In this document: piece by piece, positions 12,601 through 62,264 of the stretch
Position numbering within the stretch: position 1 is the first letter of the stretch
How the letters are laid out: each line of letters starts with the position of its first letter
Assembly: GCA_028554795.2 (NCBI GenBank)
Contig: CM068825.1
Coordinates: forward strand, 96,899,451 to 96,963,450
Length of the DNA stretch: 64,000 nucleotides
Source: Sinohyriopsis cumingii
Taxonomy: Eukaryota; Mollusca; Bivalvia; Unionida; Unionidae
Reading direction: 5' to 3'
Notes under the pieces: generated by a model
What the model saw: the letters and a program-made list of their open reading frames with translations, nothing else
Told to the model about the DNA's origin: nothing
Databases searched by the model: none
Program-made: the position numbers and the translations under genes

Positions 12601-15600
12601 CTACAAAGTACATTTGCATGACTGAAATCGGAATGCAAATGTAATATATCGGCAAACAATTACCTAGTGTTTGAGACGATAGTGGGTATCAAATTTGAAA
12701 CAACAATGGTGAAAAGCGAGAATTTCATCACTACGCTACCAGGGACCTTTAAGCTATGTCAGTTTTCTAAACATTTGGTTTTTGTTTTTTTTATTAGTTT
12801 TTCGTATAAAAAAAGCAGACATGTTTCAGCAAGTGAATGATTCAAATCCAATCATTATTGCGCTGAATGATTATAACACTGAAGCTCTGACCTAGTTCAA
12901 CCAGATTTTCGCGTAACTCGTTGAGATCTATACCAAGCTTGTTAAGGACTATAACAAAATTCGTTATATCGAAAGGGTTGTATTTATTTACATTTAAAGG
13001 TAATGTTGATATAATTAGAATAGTTTTGTTTGTATTGCACACATGTATTTACATTTGTAAAAGCATTTGTCATGGGTATCAACATATCACAGATATGTAT
13101 TGGAATATGCCAACACGCTTCAACATCAATATAAAACTTCCATGTCGCCAAATAAATGTCTCAGAAACAATTTGCGGACATTTACTCTTGAAACCAAGGA
13201 TACGTTGAATGTTCCGTAAGAGGTGCTGACATGATCAAACGATGCAAAAATGCATCAGGCTAGTTTGTAAAAAAAATGTGATAAGTTTTCAAACAATGAT
13301 CGCCACCAGAAACTTTAACGAAAAAAAAAGTAGAAAGAAAAGGGCATTATTTTTCTATTATCGCTCTCCAAGGGTCTTGCACAAACTTTGTATCACTTCG
13401 ACTTATGGCATTATGTAGCTTGCAGAAAAGTATATAATGTTCCATTATCTGATTGGATGCAGCTGAAAGAGACCGATCCAATCGCATTGCTGGTCCAGAA
13501 CAAAAGTTGCAGAGTCAGTGAACAAAGCCACATGCAGATGTCAGTTTCTCGAATTTAAATCTTTCAGTGTGTAACGACTAATGAAGATGGCATTTTTTTG
13601 TGTCACATCAAACTTCCCAAGTCTTTATCATATTATAGCGCTTTGTCTGTCAATAGAAAATCGCCAATTCTGGTCAGATTCACATCTCTGGAGTCGGGTG
13701 TCCGCCATCTTTCTGATTTACCGTTTAATCTTTTTATTTGAAAGAATAGCGATTTCATTATATAAATAAAGCATAGTCCACGAAAAACATAGTGCATCTT
13801 CAAAATAATTTTAGTTGTTATTTTATAATTGTAATGTCGTTTTGGATTTTTTCCCCCTTTTTGAATTTTGTTTCGTTGTTTATACCTACTGGGGAACCAA
13901 CGGATAACGAATACCGACTGCAAGGGAGATAATTAGGAAAGTGGGTGACACCATAACCAGCTGATAGTGGAACGATCTTCAAGAACAAACTAAACTTGTG
14001 ATCTCAAACTCATTGCAATTGAATTCATTCCATGAAAATTTGCAGAATAAATTCCAAGTCCAATGTTTGAAACTACCCTGGAAAGTCTAAAACAAAAACC
14101 AACAACCAGATGTAGCGGTGTCAGAAATTCATAAGTAAAGGTCATATGCCTCAGAGAAGTTTCACCTTTAAACTGTACACAGGCATTATCAGTTTTCATT
14201 GAATATTTAATGTTTTTTGATCAGCATTACGGTTAAATATTTCGGTAGCAAAATGTATTACTTTTGCGATAATGCATAGATAATGAGTATGTGTTTTGTC
14301 TTTTTCCTTGTAGGAAACAGTTTTGGAGATGAGGATGCAAAGTATATCGGTGAATCGATCACCGTAAGTATGCAATGTTTCTTAAAAACAACTTTTAACA
14401 AATTCTTAAACGATTCGATTTGGATACAACTATTGCTTTCAATGGCTACTTTGAAGCTGTCTTGTTAACTTGTCAAATATCTGTCATACGACAATAGTCA
14501 ATAGTCAATGTCTTCCTTTGTTGTCAAGTATCTGTCACACATCTATATTCACTATCTTACTCCATTGTCATACATCTAAATTCAATGTCTTTTAAGTCAA
14601 AGCTGTAAAGGTTTAGGTCTCTTGAAACAGGACTGGAAAACGTGTATTTGAATATCTTCATAATACTGGCATTTGAAATAAAAGAATGTATGCACATTGG
14701 TGTTAAAACAAGGTAATAATCTAAAACCAGAGCAAGATTTGCAATGTCCAGCAACAGTTTCTTATTACAGCGATTTGTTGTGATAAATAAATATTAGATA
14801 TGTTGGAGTACTAATTGTGCGACTTGTCGTTTTCTTAAAAGTAAATTACCACGTCATAATTAACATCAGAAGACCCCAGAATCCCATGATGGGCAATAAC
14901 TATCCTGACGTATCATAATTCGTATTTCATCATAATAGGCCAACCGGAAGCTACGGAAGCTGGATTTGAGTGGAAACAATTTTCAAGAGACTGGTGGTAA
15001 ATTGCTCGCGAAGGCTTTCGGTAAGATATCAGATCTTGTATTTTTTTCAATTATTAGTAGTACTTCAGATCGAAGAAGACTGTATTTCTACTTTATTTTT
15101 TTCTGTCGTTTGTCTCATTCAGGTACATGTACGTTAACAATAACTAAAAGTCATTTGAGCGACTCTAACTTACCAGCTGCGGATCCAGACAAATAGTTTT
15201 CGCGGGGAGGGGAGCTAAGGGGAGAGGGTAAAGCATATACAAATAGGCTAGGGGTCTGTGGTCATGGAACACCAAGTGACTTAGGGGAAGAAACACTCTG
15301 AATCTTCTACACTTTAAGCGTTTCCAGGACACAATTTTAGCCATCATAACCGCAAAGAAACCTTACTTTGGAAAACGCTCCGAGTGTTTCGCGTCCATTT
15401 TCTTGGGCAGGAAGCAGTTCACCTCCTCCTCTGGATCCGTACGTGTTTATATTAAGCCCTCCCCGCATAAAAAAGGATACAAAAGCCATTAAAGAAATAG
15501 AGAGACATAGAGGGAGATATAAAAAGTGAAACGGAGACAGGCAGAGATTAATGTTGTTCAATGTACACCATTACCACCATGCATGTAACCTCATCATATG

Positions 15601-16536
15601 TAAACAAAGCACTTGATATCCTCTAGAGATTGAAAACGAGTGACATTAATTAAAATATAGTAATGCAACGATCATATACAAAACTAAGTGGAAACGATTT
15701 ATGCATTTTAACCCTTCTACAACAGCTTTAAGAACGACTAGTCTAAGCACGCAAGCGTTATTTGGCTGAATTTTAGAAATGAACATGCACTACACTGCCA
15801 TTTGAATTGGGTTCAGTACGTCTTGAAGTCGTTTCCACCCCATCTTTGCTAGCCAAGGTTCCGAAATGTTAACCCTATTTACACCTTGGCTGATCGAGCA
15901 GATATTTTTGTACTTCGGGACTCATCAATGGACTCGTAAATAAGCAATTTTCTACCGCCGGTCCGTGTTAGTGTGTATACGTTTACCTCAAATACACATG
16001 TAATAGCTTCTCTCTGGTACGTAGCTATACTTTCGATGTTACACTTACAAAGTAAACTTTTGCCGTCAGTTGCCTCCACCATTTTCGGGCAATGTACAAT
16101 GGACATACTAAAGGAGGCAACTCATGAATCCAAAATATATCGCTAGGACAAAGCAGTAAAATGTCTGCTCGATCCGCCAAGGTGTAGATAGGTTTAACAT
16201 ATCGGAACCTTGGCTGACGAAGATGTTTCAACCCAAATTTACCCAAAGATTTACTCAAATTTCAGGTATGAAATGTAGGAAATTTAATTGTTGCTGATTT
16301 TGTGAGACGGTTATTTTGGATCGTTTCTCTAAAATCGTGTACCTGTGTATTTAGCATTTTGTCAGGCATGTTCATACCAGTAATTAAAAGCTATATGTAT
16401 TCGTCTTTTTTCCGCAGAGGACAACGATTCTATAGAAGAGCTAAACGTTAGCTGGAATCATATACGGTTAACTGGAGCTACAGCATGGGGAGACACAATA
16501 AAGGTGACTTTGGTTGTACATGGATATCTTAGACTC

Positions 16537-16587
<51 letters not shown>

Positions 16588-19312
16588 CATAGGCGTGGGC
16601 TTAAATATTGAGTTTCTCAAACACGACCATGATATAGCCAAATTAAATTGAATCTGCAGACTATTTGACTGTTTCAGTTTGATTTCTTACACATTCCACA
16701 TTTTATTGATTAAAATAGTATACAGTTTAAGAGGAATATTGGTTGCTGACGCTTGTGTTACATCACCACTCTATACTCTAAACTGTGTATTTTTATTCTA
16801 AGCTATATGAACTTCGTCAAGGACAGAAAATAATAAATGCCTTTAAGGCAAAGTTATTATTTTAATGCGTTTTATGTTGCATAATGGAATAGAATCGAAT
16901 AGATTACATCGAAAATGTATGGCTCCACACTTATCTTCGCTCTAAGGTATTGTGTCTTTGTGGATGAGTTGATGGACTCAGGCCCGAGTCCCGATGTGGT
17001 CAATACTGTTTGTTCTTGTGGAAAGCGTCTAAATTCGATGGAACAGTCGCACCGACTGAGACTCTGTTGTGGGATGTGAAGATGGTAGTTATCGGTTGGT
17101 TGGGTATTTTAACCTGCAATGGACTGGCGTCCCATTCAGGAATTGTCATGTACTGCTAGGTATTCTGTGCAGTTGATACCTGGATACTCTCCGACCTTAT
17201 AAATGAGTTATGGTTTTGAGAAGACTCTAATGTTGACTTTTAATATATCATCATAATATTTTCTTTTGCAGAAAAACGGAACTCTTAAAGTTTTAAACTT
17301 GTCCTGGAATGGTTTTTGTGATAACGGCGCACGTGCAGTAGCCAAAGGTCTAGAAGTCAACACGGTGCTAGAGCATCTAGATATTTCCAATAATCGGATA
17401 AGCTACGAAAGTTGTGCAGTTCTTTCCAAATCGCTGAAAGTCAACACTTCCATAAGAATACTTAATGTACGTGTGCTTCATAATTACCAGAAATCCAATT
17501 AAATGTTTTCGTTTACTGACATAAATCCTTTTTCTTAAGGCAATTGTGTTCCATTAATGGCATGCATGTTGTGCAGAGACTAAATGAATAGTTTATAGTT
17601 CCAATATTTGGTTATTTAATAGTAAAAACTAAAGAAGGAAACCCAAAAATTCACAATCTTCTAATCTAGAAATATATTTTGTTTCCGTTATTTTGTAAAC
17701 AAAATACCATCTCAAATACAACACTTTTTCAGAATCAATATAGCCGTGTCAAATATTTTAGAATACGAGAAAGACCCATAAACAATAATACAAATATGAA
17801 TATTTATTATTTTTTCCTAAGAAAAATACCATCTACATTAGGATTTGGCTGACAAATGCTGTATGAAATTGCTTTCTTTCTGTTTTAACAGTACGTTTAT
17901 TTTACAGCTCAGTCACAATCCGCTTTCAAACACAGGTGTCATGTCTTTGCTTGGAGGAATAAAGCAGAACGAGGTTTCAGTTATGACGTGCCTGCTGCTT
18001 GAGGTATTACTATGCACAAGAACCCACAGTTCGTTCATCACGCAGAGCATGGATCAATCCTATAATGACGCGTAGGGGTGGAAGATTTGTTTATCTTAGT
18101 TTCACCCGATTCTATATTAGTTCATTTACAATCTTTGGTTATTTCATTTAAATTACAAAAGCGTGTATATCGACACAACACTTGTCTATGATAGAAATAG
18201 ATAGTATTCTGAAAAGAACTCCCCATTTTGATAGATTGACACTTCCTTGTGTGTAAAAAAACTGCGCCAAAATTATGTGTGCACTTTAGCAAAATATGTG
18301 TAGGATATACATACCTGCATGCATATTTAACGTGAACAACGGAAGTTTGCAAATATTAAAAACGAACCACAGTATATCGCATGAAACTATTGCAGGTGAA
18401 TTACTAGCTCGCTCATTGTAAATTTATTAATCATAATCCAAATTTGATAAGAATTGCAACAGCTTAACAACAAACAAACAAACAAACAAACCACATCATC
18501 GTAACAACCCCAAATTAGTTCACTAGTCTTATACTCCTCACCTTTATTCAATTCGTACCTCAAAATATTGAAAGAAGTACAGTGAAGAAAAGGTCGGGTA
18601 CCAGACTATCAATTGCATTTGCACTTGTGTCTCCCTACCCCCACCTTTTTTTTTTTTACCTTTCTTTATGAGTGCCATAATAGATTTGGTCAGCATATCA
18701 ACGAGTCGCCAGGAATCTCTATATAGGCTGGATTTACGTCGTCTCAGCACAGACTGACTCTTTTTATTTGCATAATGCACAAAAAATAATACTACTAAAT
18801 TGTCTTCTGCATCTCCGTATGTTAATATTTCGATATAAACGTAGTCATTACCATATTTATGGGGCAGTCGATACACTTCAACGCATTTTAATAAAGGCTG
18901 GTAACTATTCCGCGCAAGTTTTAGAAAGATAAATCTTATTAATAAGAAAGAAGTTCACTCTAATGCTCCGAATGAAAATCTCAATATAGAGAAAGGATAA
19001 TTTATATTTTACTAAGATTAAATCCTCCATTGACTTGGAACTTCAAGCATGTGAAAGACAATCCTCTTGTTTGATGGGAGGATGTGGTTTAAATTGTTTC
19101 ATTATTCATTGCAGGGTCTTCAGATTCATCCGGAAATAAACATGGTAGTGGATGAGATTCGATCACGACAACCGGACTTTGGTATTGTGCATAGTGGGTA
19201 CGTCAGATCTGCAGATCTCATGATGACCAAGTACCTGGAACCCATCCAAAATAGGTGTAAAAGTGGAAAAGCAGATCCAAATCACAGCGCTTCTTTTTCT
19301 TCAGGAAAGTGA
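9493..19312 (+). CDS. Gene 1: LRRC74-like leucine-rich-repeat protein (eight exons)
   Basis: Exons at 9493-9600, 10501-10594, 14314-14363, 14939-15020, 16418-16503, 17272-17466, 17908-18003 and 19115-19312 join in phase (0,1,0,1,0,0,0) into one frame ending in TGA. The product is a chain of ribonuclease-inhibitor-type LRRs: SVDLSGNEIGKEGLRHILE, KLDLSGNNFQETGGKLLAKA, ELNVSWNHIRLTGATAWGD, VLNLSWNGFCDNGARAVAKG, HLDISNNRISYESCAVLSKS, LSHNPLSNTGVMSLLGG. Such repeats form a horseshoe used for protein binding. Exon lengths match gene 2 almost exactly, which supports both models and the LRRC74-like assignment. The tail (last 66 codons) lacks the EF-hand region of gene 2. The 5' end is uncertain: the first exon begins with ATG directly after an acceptor, so upstream exons (perhaps 3289-3524) are expected. 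Function unknown; soluble, no signal peptide or membrane segment seen. Confidence 0.8.
10501..10594 (+). CDS. Gene 1 exon, LRR 2 (94 nt)
   Basis: Acceptor TATGTTCCAG and donor GTAAGT, phase 0 to 1. Encodes KLSNCHLNTDHAQILAEFIG then DNNTIQDLEIA. Counterpart of 45856-45949. Confidence 0.8.
11131..11294. repeat. 164-bp near-perfect hairpin
   Basis: The arm starting AGAGTTTAACG at 11131 pairs with CGTTAAACTCT ending at 11294. The inner arms around GTTGCCGACTCACACAGC and GCTGTGTGAGTCGGCAAC are perfect complements. The loop holds a smaller stem, TAACGCC-CTTCA-GGCGTTA. Mismatches are mainly in the T/A-rich part of the arms. It may be a foldback MITE or a transcribed hairpin in the gene 1 intron. 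Confidence 0.9.
12345..12500. mobile_element. Foldback MITE, TACCGT family, partial copy D
   Basis: Internal blocks CAGATTTGCCGTCCCATAAT, GCGCTGGCGGATCAAAGTCT and CCCGGGTCTGCCGGCACATT match the family, but neither terminal arm is clear. Confidence 0.4.
12501..14313. other. Intron sequence of gene 1, nothing recognised
   Basis: Only short frames; no repeat, exon or RNA recognised. Confidence 0.4.
14314..14363 (+). CDS. Gene 1 exon, LRR linker (50 nt)
   Basis: Acceptor TTTTTCCTTGTAG and donor GTAAGT, phase 1 to 0. Encodes NSFGDEDAKYIGESIT after the split Gly. Same length as the gene 2 exon at 43946-43995. Confidence 0.8.
14939..15020 (+). CDS. Gene 1 exon, LRR (82 nt)
   Basis: Acceptor CATCATAATAG and donor GTAAGA, phase 0 to 1. 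Encodes ANRKLRKLDLSGNNFQETGG then KLLAKAF. Counterpart of 40889-40970. Confidence 0.8.
15825..16235. mobile_element. MITE with terminal inverted repeats of about 70 bp
   Basis: The left arm (CATCTTTGCTAGCCAAGGTT, then TACACCTTGGCTGATCGAGC) is matched in inverse by the right arm (GCTCGATCCGCCAAGGTGTA, then GGAACCTTGGCTGACGAAGA). Arms run for about 70 bases with roughly ten mismatches. The middle of about 270 bp has no transposase. It lies in a gene 1 intron. Superfamily not assigned; flanking duplication not resolved. Confidence 0.7.
16418..16503 (+). CDS. Gene 1 exon, LRR (86 nt)
   Basis: Acceptor TTTTTTCCGCAG and donor GTGACT, phase 1 to 0. Encodes EDNDSIEELNVSWNHIRLTG then ATAWGDTIK. Counterpart of 39361-39446. 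Confidence 0.8.
16539..16585. repeat. (GA)n microsatellite
   Basis: Uninterrupted GA dinucleotide array shortly downstream of the preceding exon's donor. Confidence 0.95.
17272..17466 (+). CDS. Gene 1 exon, two LRRs (195 nt)
   Basis: Acceptor TTTCTTTTGCAG and donor GTACGT, phase 0 to 0, 65 codons. Encodes VLNLSWNGFCDNGARAVAKG and HLDISNNRISYESCAVLSKS. Same length and position as the gene 2 exon at 37849-38043. Confidence 0.85.
17908..18003 (+). CDS. Gene 1 exon, last LRR (96 nt)
   Basis: Acceptor TTTATTTTACAG and donor GTATTA, phase 0 to 0. Encodes LSHNPLSNTGVMSLLGGIKQ. Gene 2 counterpart is 93 nt (37090-37182). Confidence 0.75.
18004..19114. other. Last intron of gene 1, nothing recognised
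   Basis: Contains a short (CAAA)n tract near 18470 and a T run near 18647; no exon or element recognised. Confidence 0.4.
19115..19312 (+). CDS. Gene 1 terminal exon
   Basis: Acceptor TTATTCATTGCAG; stop TGA at 19310-19312. Encodes GLQIHPEINMVVDEIRSRQP, then DFGIVHSGYVRSADLM, and ends in a short Ser/Lys-rich tail. This resembles the post-LRR segment of LRRC74-like proteins (helix followed by a His-Gly-like turn), after which the family often continues. Gene 1 stops here. Confidence 0.7.
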   Translation, partial: GLQIHPEINMVVDEIRSRQPDFGIVHSGYVRSADLMMTKYLEPIQNRCKSGKADPNHSASFSSGK

Positions 19313-19551
19313 TTTGTATACGATCTACAACTCAATGTGATTTTTGAAAAAAGATTCTCCAGGTGTAAGCACCCAAAGGCTGACCGCTTTCAATTCAAGA
19401 AATGTTCGCATATTCTGAATTTAATAGACAAGAAACTTCATGTAGAGAGCAAGAATGGGATTTGTTGAGACTGGTTTCACCTATTCCACCCATCTTTGTT
19501 CCTGGTGGAAGTTTTTTTTAAAAAATATTTAGGACCAGTATGTCTATTGTG

Positions 19552-19808
19552 TTTATCCGTGTATAACACATCGAAATGCAAACAGTAAAGATTCTGATCT
19601 GCCTACGCACAAGGCGCAGACAGATCAGAGTATATGCTGTTGTCTCTACTTATCATTGCAAATGGTCAGCGTAGAGCCTGGTCTGCCAGTGAATTATATG
19701 AGGATAAATCGGGAGACAATGCCATTTTCAAATCAGTCATTATGCGATGGCAGATCAAGGTCTAAGCTGCTTGCAGTTAAATCCGACTTATAAGCGAGTA
19801 CGGACGGT
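19552..19808. mobile_element. Foldback MITE, TACCGT family, copy E
   Basis: The right arm (ATCCGACTTATAAGCGAGTA then CGGACGGTAA) fits the family; the left arm is degraded. Internal blocks GATCTGCCTACGCACAAGGC and CATTATGCGATGGCAGATCA are palindrome-like as in other copies. Lies just downstream of gene 1. Confidence 0.5.
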
Positions 19809-20089
19809 AATTGTATTTGAAGGATTTTGCACTGGTTGTGTTCAGCAAAGTAAGCTTTCATTTTGTGTTCGCATTTTAAGATCCTACTAGTTCTCGTTCC
19901 TTGTTAATGTAGTCTGTCTTCTTCTTGTCGTGTCTTCGATTGAGATTAATGTCGTCACAGAGAATGATTGGATGAAAGATATTTTATTAGTCCAGATTGA
20001 CAAAAGGGTTAGGCCACAAGTTCGTCAAACTCAGTGTTGACCTTTTCCTTGCATATATGAAACACAATACACAAAATATGGGAGCCAAT

Positions 20090-22255
<2,166 letters not shown>

Positions 22256-22348
22256 AAAAACATTATTTCCGTGGATGGTGAACTAACTTTTATTTCTCTG
22301 TCGACCATGTGTTTAAAAACATTATTTCCGTGGATGGTGAACTAACTT

Positions 22349-22374
<26 letters not shown>
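22256..22374. repeat. 59-bp exact tandem duplication at the end of gene 2
   Basis: Two identical units (AAAAACATTATTTCCGTGGA ... CATGTGTTT) lie end to end. The upper unit contains the last eight codons and stop of gene 2 (NTWSTEK-stop), so the 3' UTR carries a copy of the C-terminus. Confidence 0.9.
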
Positions 22375-58546
<36,172 letters not shown>

Positions 58547-58601
58547 GTCATTACTTGCCGCGTCACTTCGACGTGGTTGTTCAATGTACCAGTTATCTTC
58601 T

Positions 58602-60039
58602 TAAAGACTTACTTGTTAAATATTAATTGTGTATCGCTTTCACCTACACTTAATATGTCTAAGTGACTTACGGTAGCTGAGAATGTTCAATTTCACGATA
58701 ACCCTCTGTACATTGTTCTCGTAGAAATTCAGAGTTTATAGTTAGAAACAATACATATTTCACGATAAAATCTCAAACTTCCAGAAAATAATATTCGTTG
58801 ATCGACTCAAAGAAATGTCTGCATTTGGAACGTTGACATGGAGGATAATTCTGTCCAAGGCGAATATCGTCATATAACATAGTACGGCATGGTGACTGTT
58901 GAGCAAACTATATATAAAATACGTAAAGCTATCTGGCAGAATTTAAGAACAAATAAATACGTGTATCCTTGCAACATAACATATATGTAATTAGAGAAAC
59001 AATGGATAGAACAATCAGTCAATTAAATTATTCATGCAAGAAACAACGGATGGAATTAGAAGTCATTGATTTGTTCAGGATATCTATGTTACATAATTTA
59101 TTAATGGTAGTACATGCATGTCAGCTGGCTCATACCATGTTATACTGATCGAAAGAGAACATGGGTAAACATGTGCACATATTGATTTAGGTATAAATGT
59201 ACAGGTGTATTGCATTAATACTATAAAGTATGTAAACTTCTGTCAATAATATACAAGAAGATGCAACATTCATGGTGTCCGTCATCTCAATGTTAATGTA
59301 CGTGTTGTTAACATAGGGCAGCCTGCAACCTCCGCCCCGCAAAAACACCACAAAACAAAACCTTGTACACAGCGAGACCTTCCATTGCGATATTTAATGA
59401 AATTCACCTCTGATATGAAGCAACTTTATCTTTCACTAGTATCTCTACAAACTCTGTCTCCTTTCACACACAAACACACAAACAACAGACATGGTGAACA
59501 AGCCACTTGCTTTAAAGTCCATTTATGAAAAATAAAACTTCATATGAAAAGTTTTTAAAAAATATAAGGTCAATAACACAAAACCGAAGCCTCTAACCAA
59601 AACCAAGCGTTTCTCTAATTTTTTTTTTTTTTTTTTTCACTTCATTTTTGTCGTTCGTGTCTTTTTAAATTTCAATGCGTGTTCTTGTTTGCCCGTCGGA
59701 CACTCATTTTTGATCGCATCCTCTCTTTTGCTGTAATGTGTGAGTAATCAAATCATTATTATAGTATTCTATCAATCCAAGATTGTATCAAGACCTATAC
59801 GATATCGCGATCGAGGATCTTATACATTTATCGTGATAAATCCGTGTGGGGTACATTGTGCTTTTGAAAAGAAGTTTTTGAACTTTGTCATGTCAATATC
59901 CCCTGAACACCAGGTCTGATGAATGTTTCGCAGAGTACGTGTATCGACTCCATTAAACAACTAATATATTACAGTTATCTCTCATCACTTTAGGTATTTC
60001 TGTATATTACTGAATAACATTTTTATATTACGTGTTTAA
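58602..60039. other. Upstream region of gene 2, nothing recognised
   Basis: No promoter element can be claimed. It contains a T run of about 18 near 59620-59637 and no exon. Confidence 0.35.
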
Positions 60040-60790
60040 ACTCGAATCAACAGCAACACAAGAATGAGTGAAAACAACAAGCTTTGAAAAATTTAACAAA
60101 TAATTTATTTCCCTGGAAAAATACTGTAAAAATGAAGAAAAAAAATAGGAACTTACGATTTTAAGAATCAAATCTAAAAATAATCCAAGAATAATAATAC
60201 AATTTTAGAAGTTCTAATAATGACATTTTCTAATGATTTCAAGTTCGAGTCCCGACGAAGAATCCAAGATGGAAGGCGATGACGTATGCTGTATCCGGCA
60301 CAGTGTGGTTGTCTACAGTTCCTTGTAAAACAAAACAAATAGTCCTCCGGTTTTGGGAATCCAAATAAAAGTTTTAAGAAATGTCTTTGTTCAAAAATTC
60401 TGTATGAGCACACGTCTATTTCCATGAAAAAAGAATTAATCCTTTTGAATCGAAATAATCTGAAGAACAATTAACATATAACTCGAAAACTGGCTTCAAC
60501 AGAAGGAAACGACTTGACAACAAGCGTTTTTTAAGCCCAGCTTCACAAAATTCTTTCTAAGCATCACTTATTAACACTAAATGAAGCGCAATTTCGGAAA
60601 TGCCTGAATTACGACATATAGGATCATGTGATCATGTTTACATATAAAAAATCACGTAGCCCCAGTATGACCTTGATAAAGACCAATCATTTTACTCCAA
60701 GAACTAAAAAGAGCTGTTTAATTCACTAAAAACTATTTACAAGCCTAGGGTCACGTGTCCAATACAGCCTCGATCTCACTCTTATTACTC
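60040..60790. repeat. Dispersed repeat family R1, copy 4
   Basis: Matches 52747-53330 along its first half (CAACAAGCTTTGAAAAATTT, AACAAATAATTTATTTCCCT, AATAATCCAAGAATAATAAT, GAAGGCGATGACGTATG). It may be the longest copy, ending before the virus-like element. Confidence 0.55.
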
Positions 60791-60960
60791 CCACAATGAA
60801 AAAAGAACTTGTTGACGTGACTTTTACTAAATTTGACTTAAAGTCCGGAACCAGTACTTAGTATACAGAACTACATTATTTTGGCATATAATAAAATATA
60901 AAAAATAGACAAATTTTAAAATGTGCAAACAATTAAATCAGATATAAATTAAATCAAATA

Positions 60961-61443
60961 CACATAACAATATATAACATCAGTGTTTTTGTGTCTGCCT
61001 CGAGAAAATGTCCTAGCTGGATTTGATTGTTTGTCGAGCATTACATCATCGTATACTACGAGAATATTAATAAACCCATCGAGGTGATCTACAGATGGGG
61101 CTTCATCAATATCGGTGAAAAAATCAATAATATCATTACCATCCTCGTCCAACAATTTGGCATTTTCATTAAAATCTTTAAGCACATCGTAGCATCTCTG
61201 ATCATCTACGGATGGTGCCACTAAATATAAGTTATCCCACTTGAGCCTTCTCATTATCAAATTAAGCAGTAATTGTGTTTTACACGATCCGAATGGACCT
61301 ATTATTATCATTCTGGGGGAATTCGGTAATGCTGAAATATGTTTTACTGGCTCTTGCTTTTGTGTCGCTAAAAATTCAACGACATCCATGTTGTAGAAAT
61401 ATAATAAATAATATGAATTGATATTGTGTTTGATGCATTGCAT
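60961..61443 (-). pseudogene. Polinton/adintovirus-like packaging ATPase, truncated
   Basis: The minus-strand frame starting at M61389 (MDVVEFLATQKQEP) has a Walker A-like loop IIIGPFGSCKTQLLL (Cys in place of the usual second Gly), LYLVAPSVDDQRCYDVL, a Walker B strand ILVVYDDVMLD and the family segment SRGRHKNTDVIY. In FtsK/HerA-type packaging ATPases of Polintons the chain continues well beyond this point; here it ends at once in unrelated residues. The copy is therefore broken at its 3' end near 60990. In a live element it would drive genome packaging into capsids. Confidence 0.75.
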
Positions 61444-61656
61444 CCATCCATCCCCACAAGTGGATTAACAACAATAATATAAAAATAATCAAAAGCGTGC
61501 ACTTAAAAAAGTACATGTGTAAAATGTGGTACAGAAAATATAAATTTATCTCCCTGACACAGTCAGGACACAAATTGTTTGGTGGTGATATAACCGCTTC
61601 ATTAGGGAAAATTACCAGGAGCTCCACGGGCTAAATAACAAGAAGAAAAACATCTT

Positions 61657-61890
61657 CCCGGATATAATTATTGTGGTCCTGGAACTCGACTTGATATCTG
61701 ACTTGACGAGCGAGATCAACCAAGTCCATCGGAATATCTAGTAAATGCGATTGATCAAGCGTGCCACGTTCATGATGTGGCGTATAAAAATCCAGATCTG
61801 CAACAGCGACATATTGCAGACATGAAGTTGATTCACACTCTAAAGTCTTTAAAAAAAAATCTCTCAGAGAATTGCTTGCTCATTTTTTGA
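61657..61890 (+). pseudogene. Phospholipase A2-like domain remnant
   Basis: GYNYCGPGTRLDI is followed by a stop codon at about 61698, then DQACHVHDVAYKNPDLQQRH. The glycine-rich calcium loop (Y-x-G-P-G) and the His-Asp pair of HDVAY are hallmarks of the compact PLA2 domain in parvovirus capsid proteins and in some Polinton/adintovirus-like elements, where it helps cross membranes. It runs opposite to the ATPase. The in-frame stop and the short length show a dead copy. Confidence 0.65.
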
Positions 61891-61968
61891 TAAGATCTGC
61901 GATGAAAGGTAAATTAGTATTAGGGTCCGGTAATTAATCAATCGATTAATATTATTATAATGGAATCG

Positions 61969-62264
61969 ATTTAGTATAGCCCAAGAGGATATTGGAGGGG
62001 TAGAACAGCAATTAGTAAACTTGCTGATGCAGCACATGTTCCACGTTATGTTGCTGCAAATTGGTTAGCACGACAGGCAATAGGGCAAATGTATTTACCA
62101 CCACCTAAAACAAGTCAGCATGCACATTTTGATGTCAGCAGTCCTAATGAAGTTTATCAAGCATATATTTTGTTAAAATTGATATACGTCAATCAAGTAC
62201 ATACAAATACGCGTTAAATGTCGTTGACGTTGCAAGTAGATATAAAGAAGCAGAACCACTATCA
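61969..62264 (+). pseudogene. Polinton-type integrase, N-terminal part
   Basis: YSPRGYWRGRTAISKLADAA, ANWLARQAIGQMYLPPPK and FDVSSPNEVYQAYILLKL are typical of the zinc-binding/N-terminal and early catalytic segment of Polinton integrases. The first catalytic Asp is apparently replaced by Tyr at QAY. One frame change follows before the segment ending in ASRYKEAEPLS. The gene is cut at 62264 by an insertion and resumes at 63195. Confidence 0.75.

Noticed and set aside
60174..60470. 98-codon minus-strand frame
   Set aside because: It falls inside an R1 repeat copy and is not kept in the other copies.
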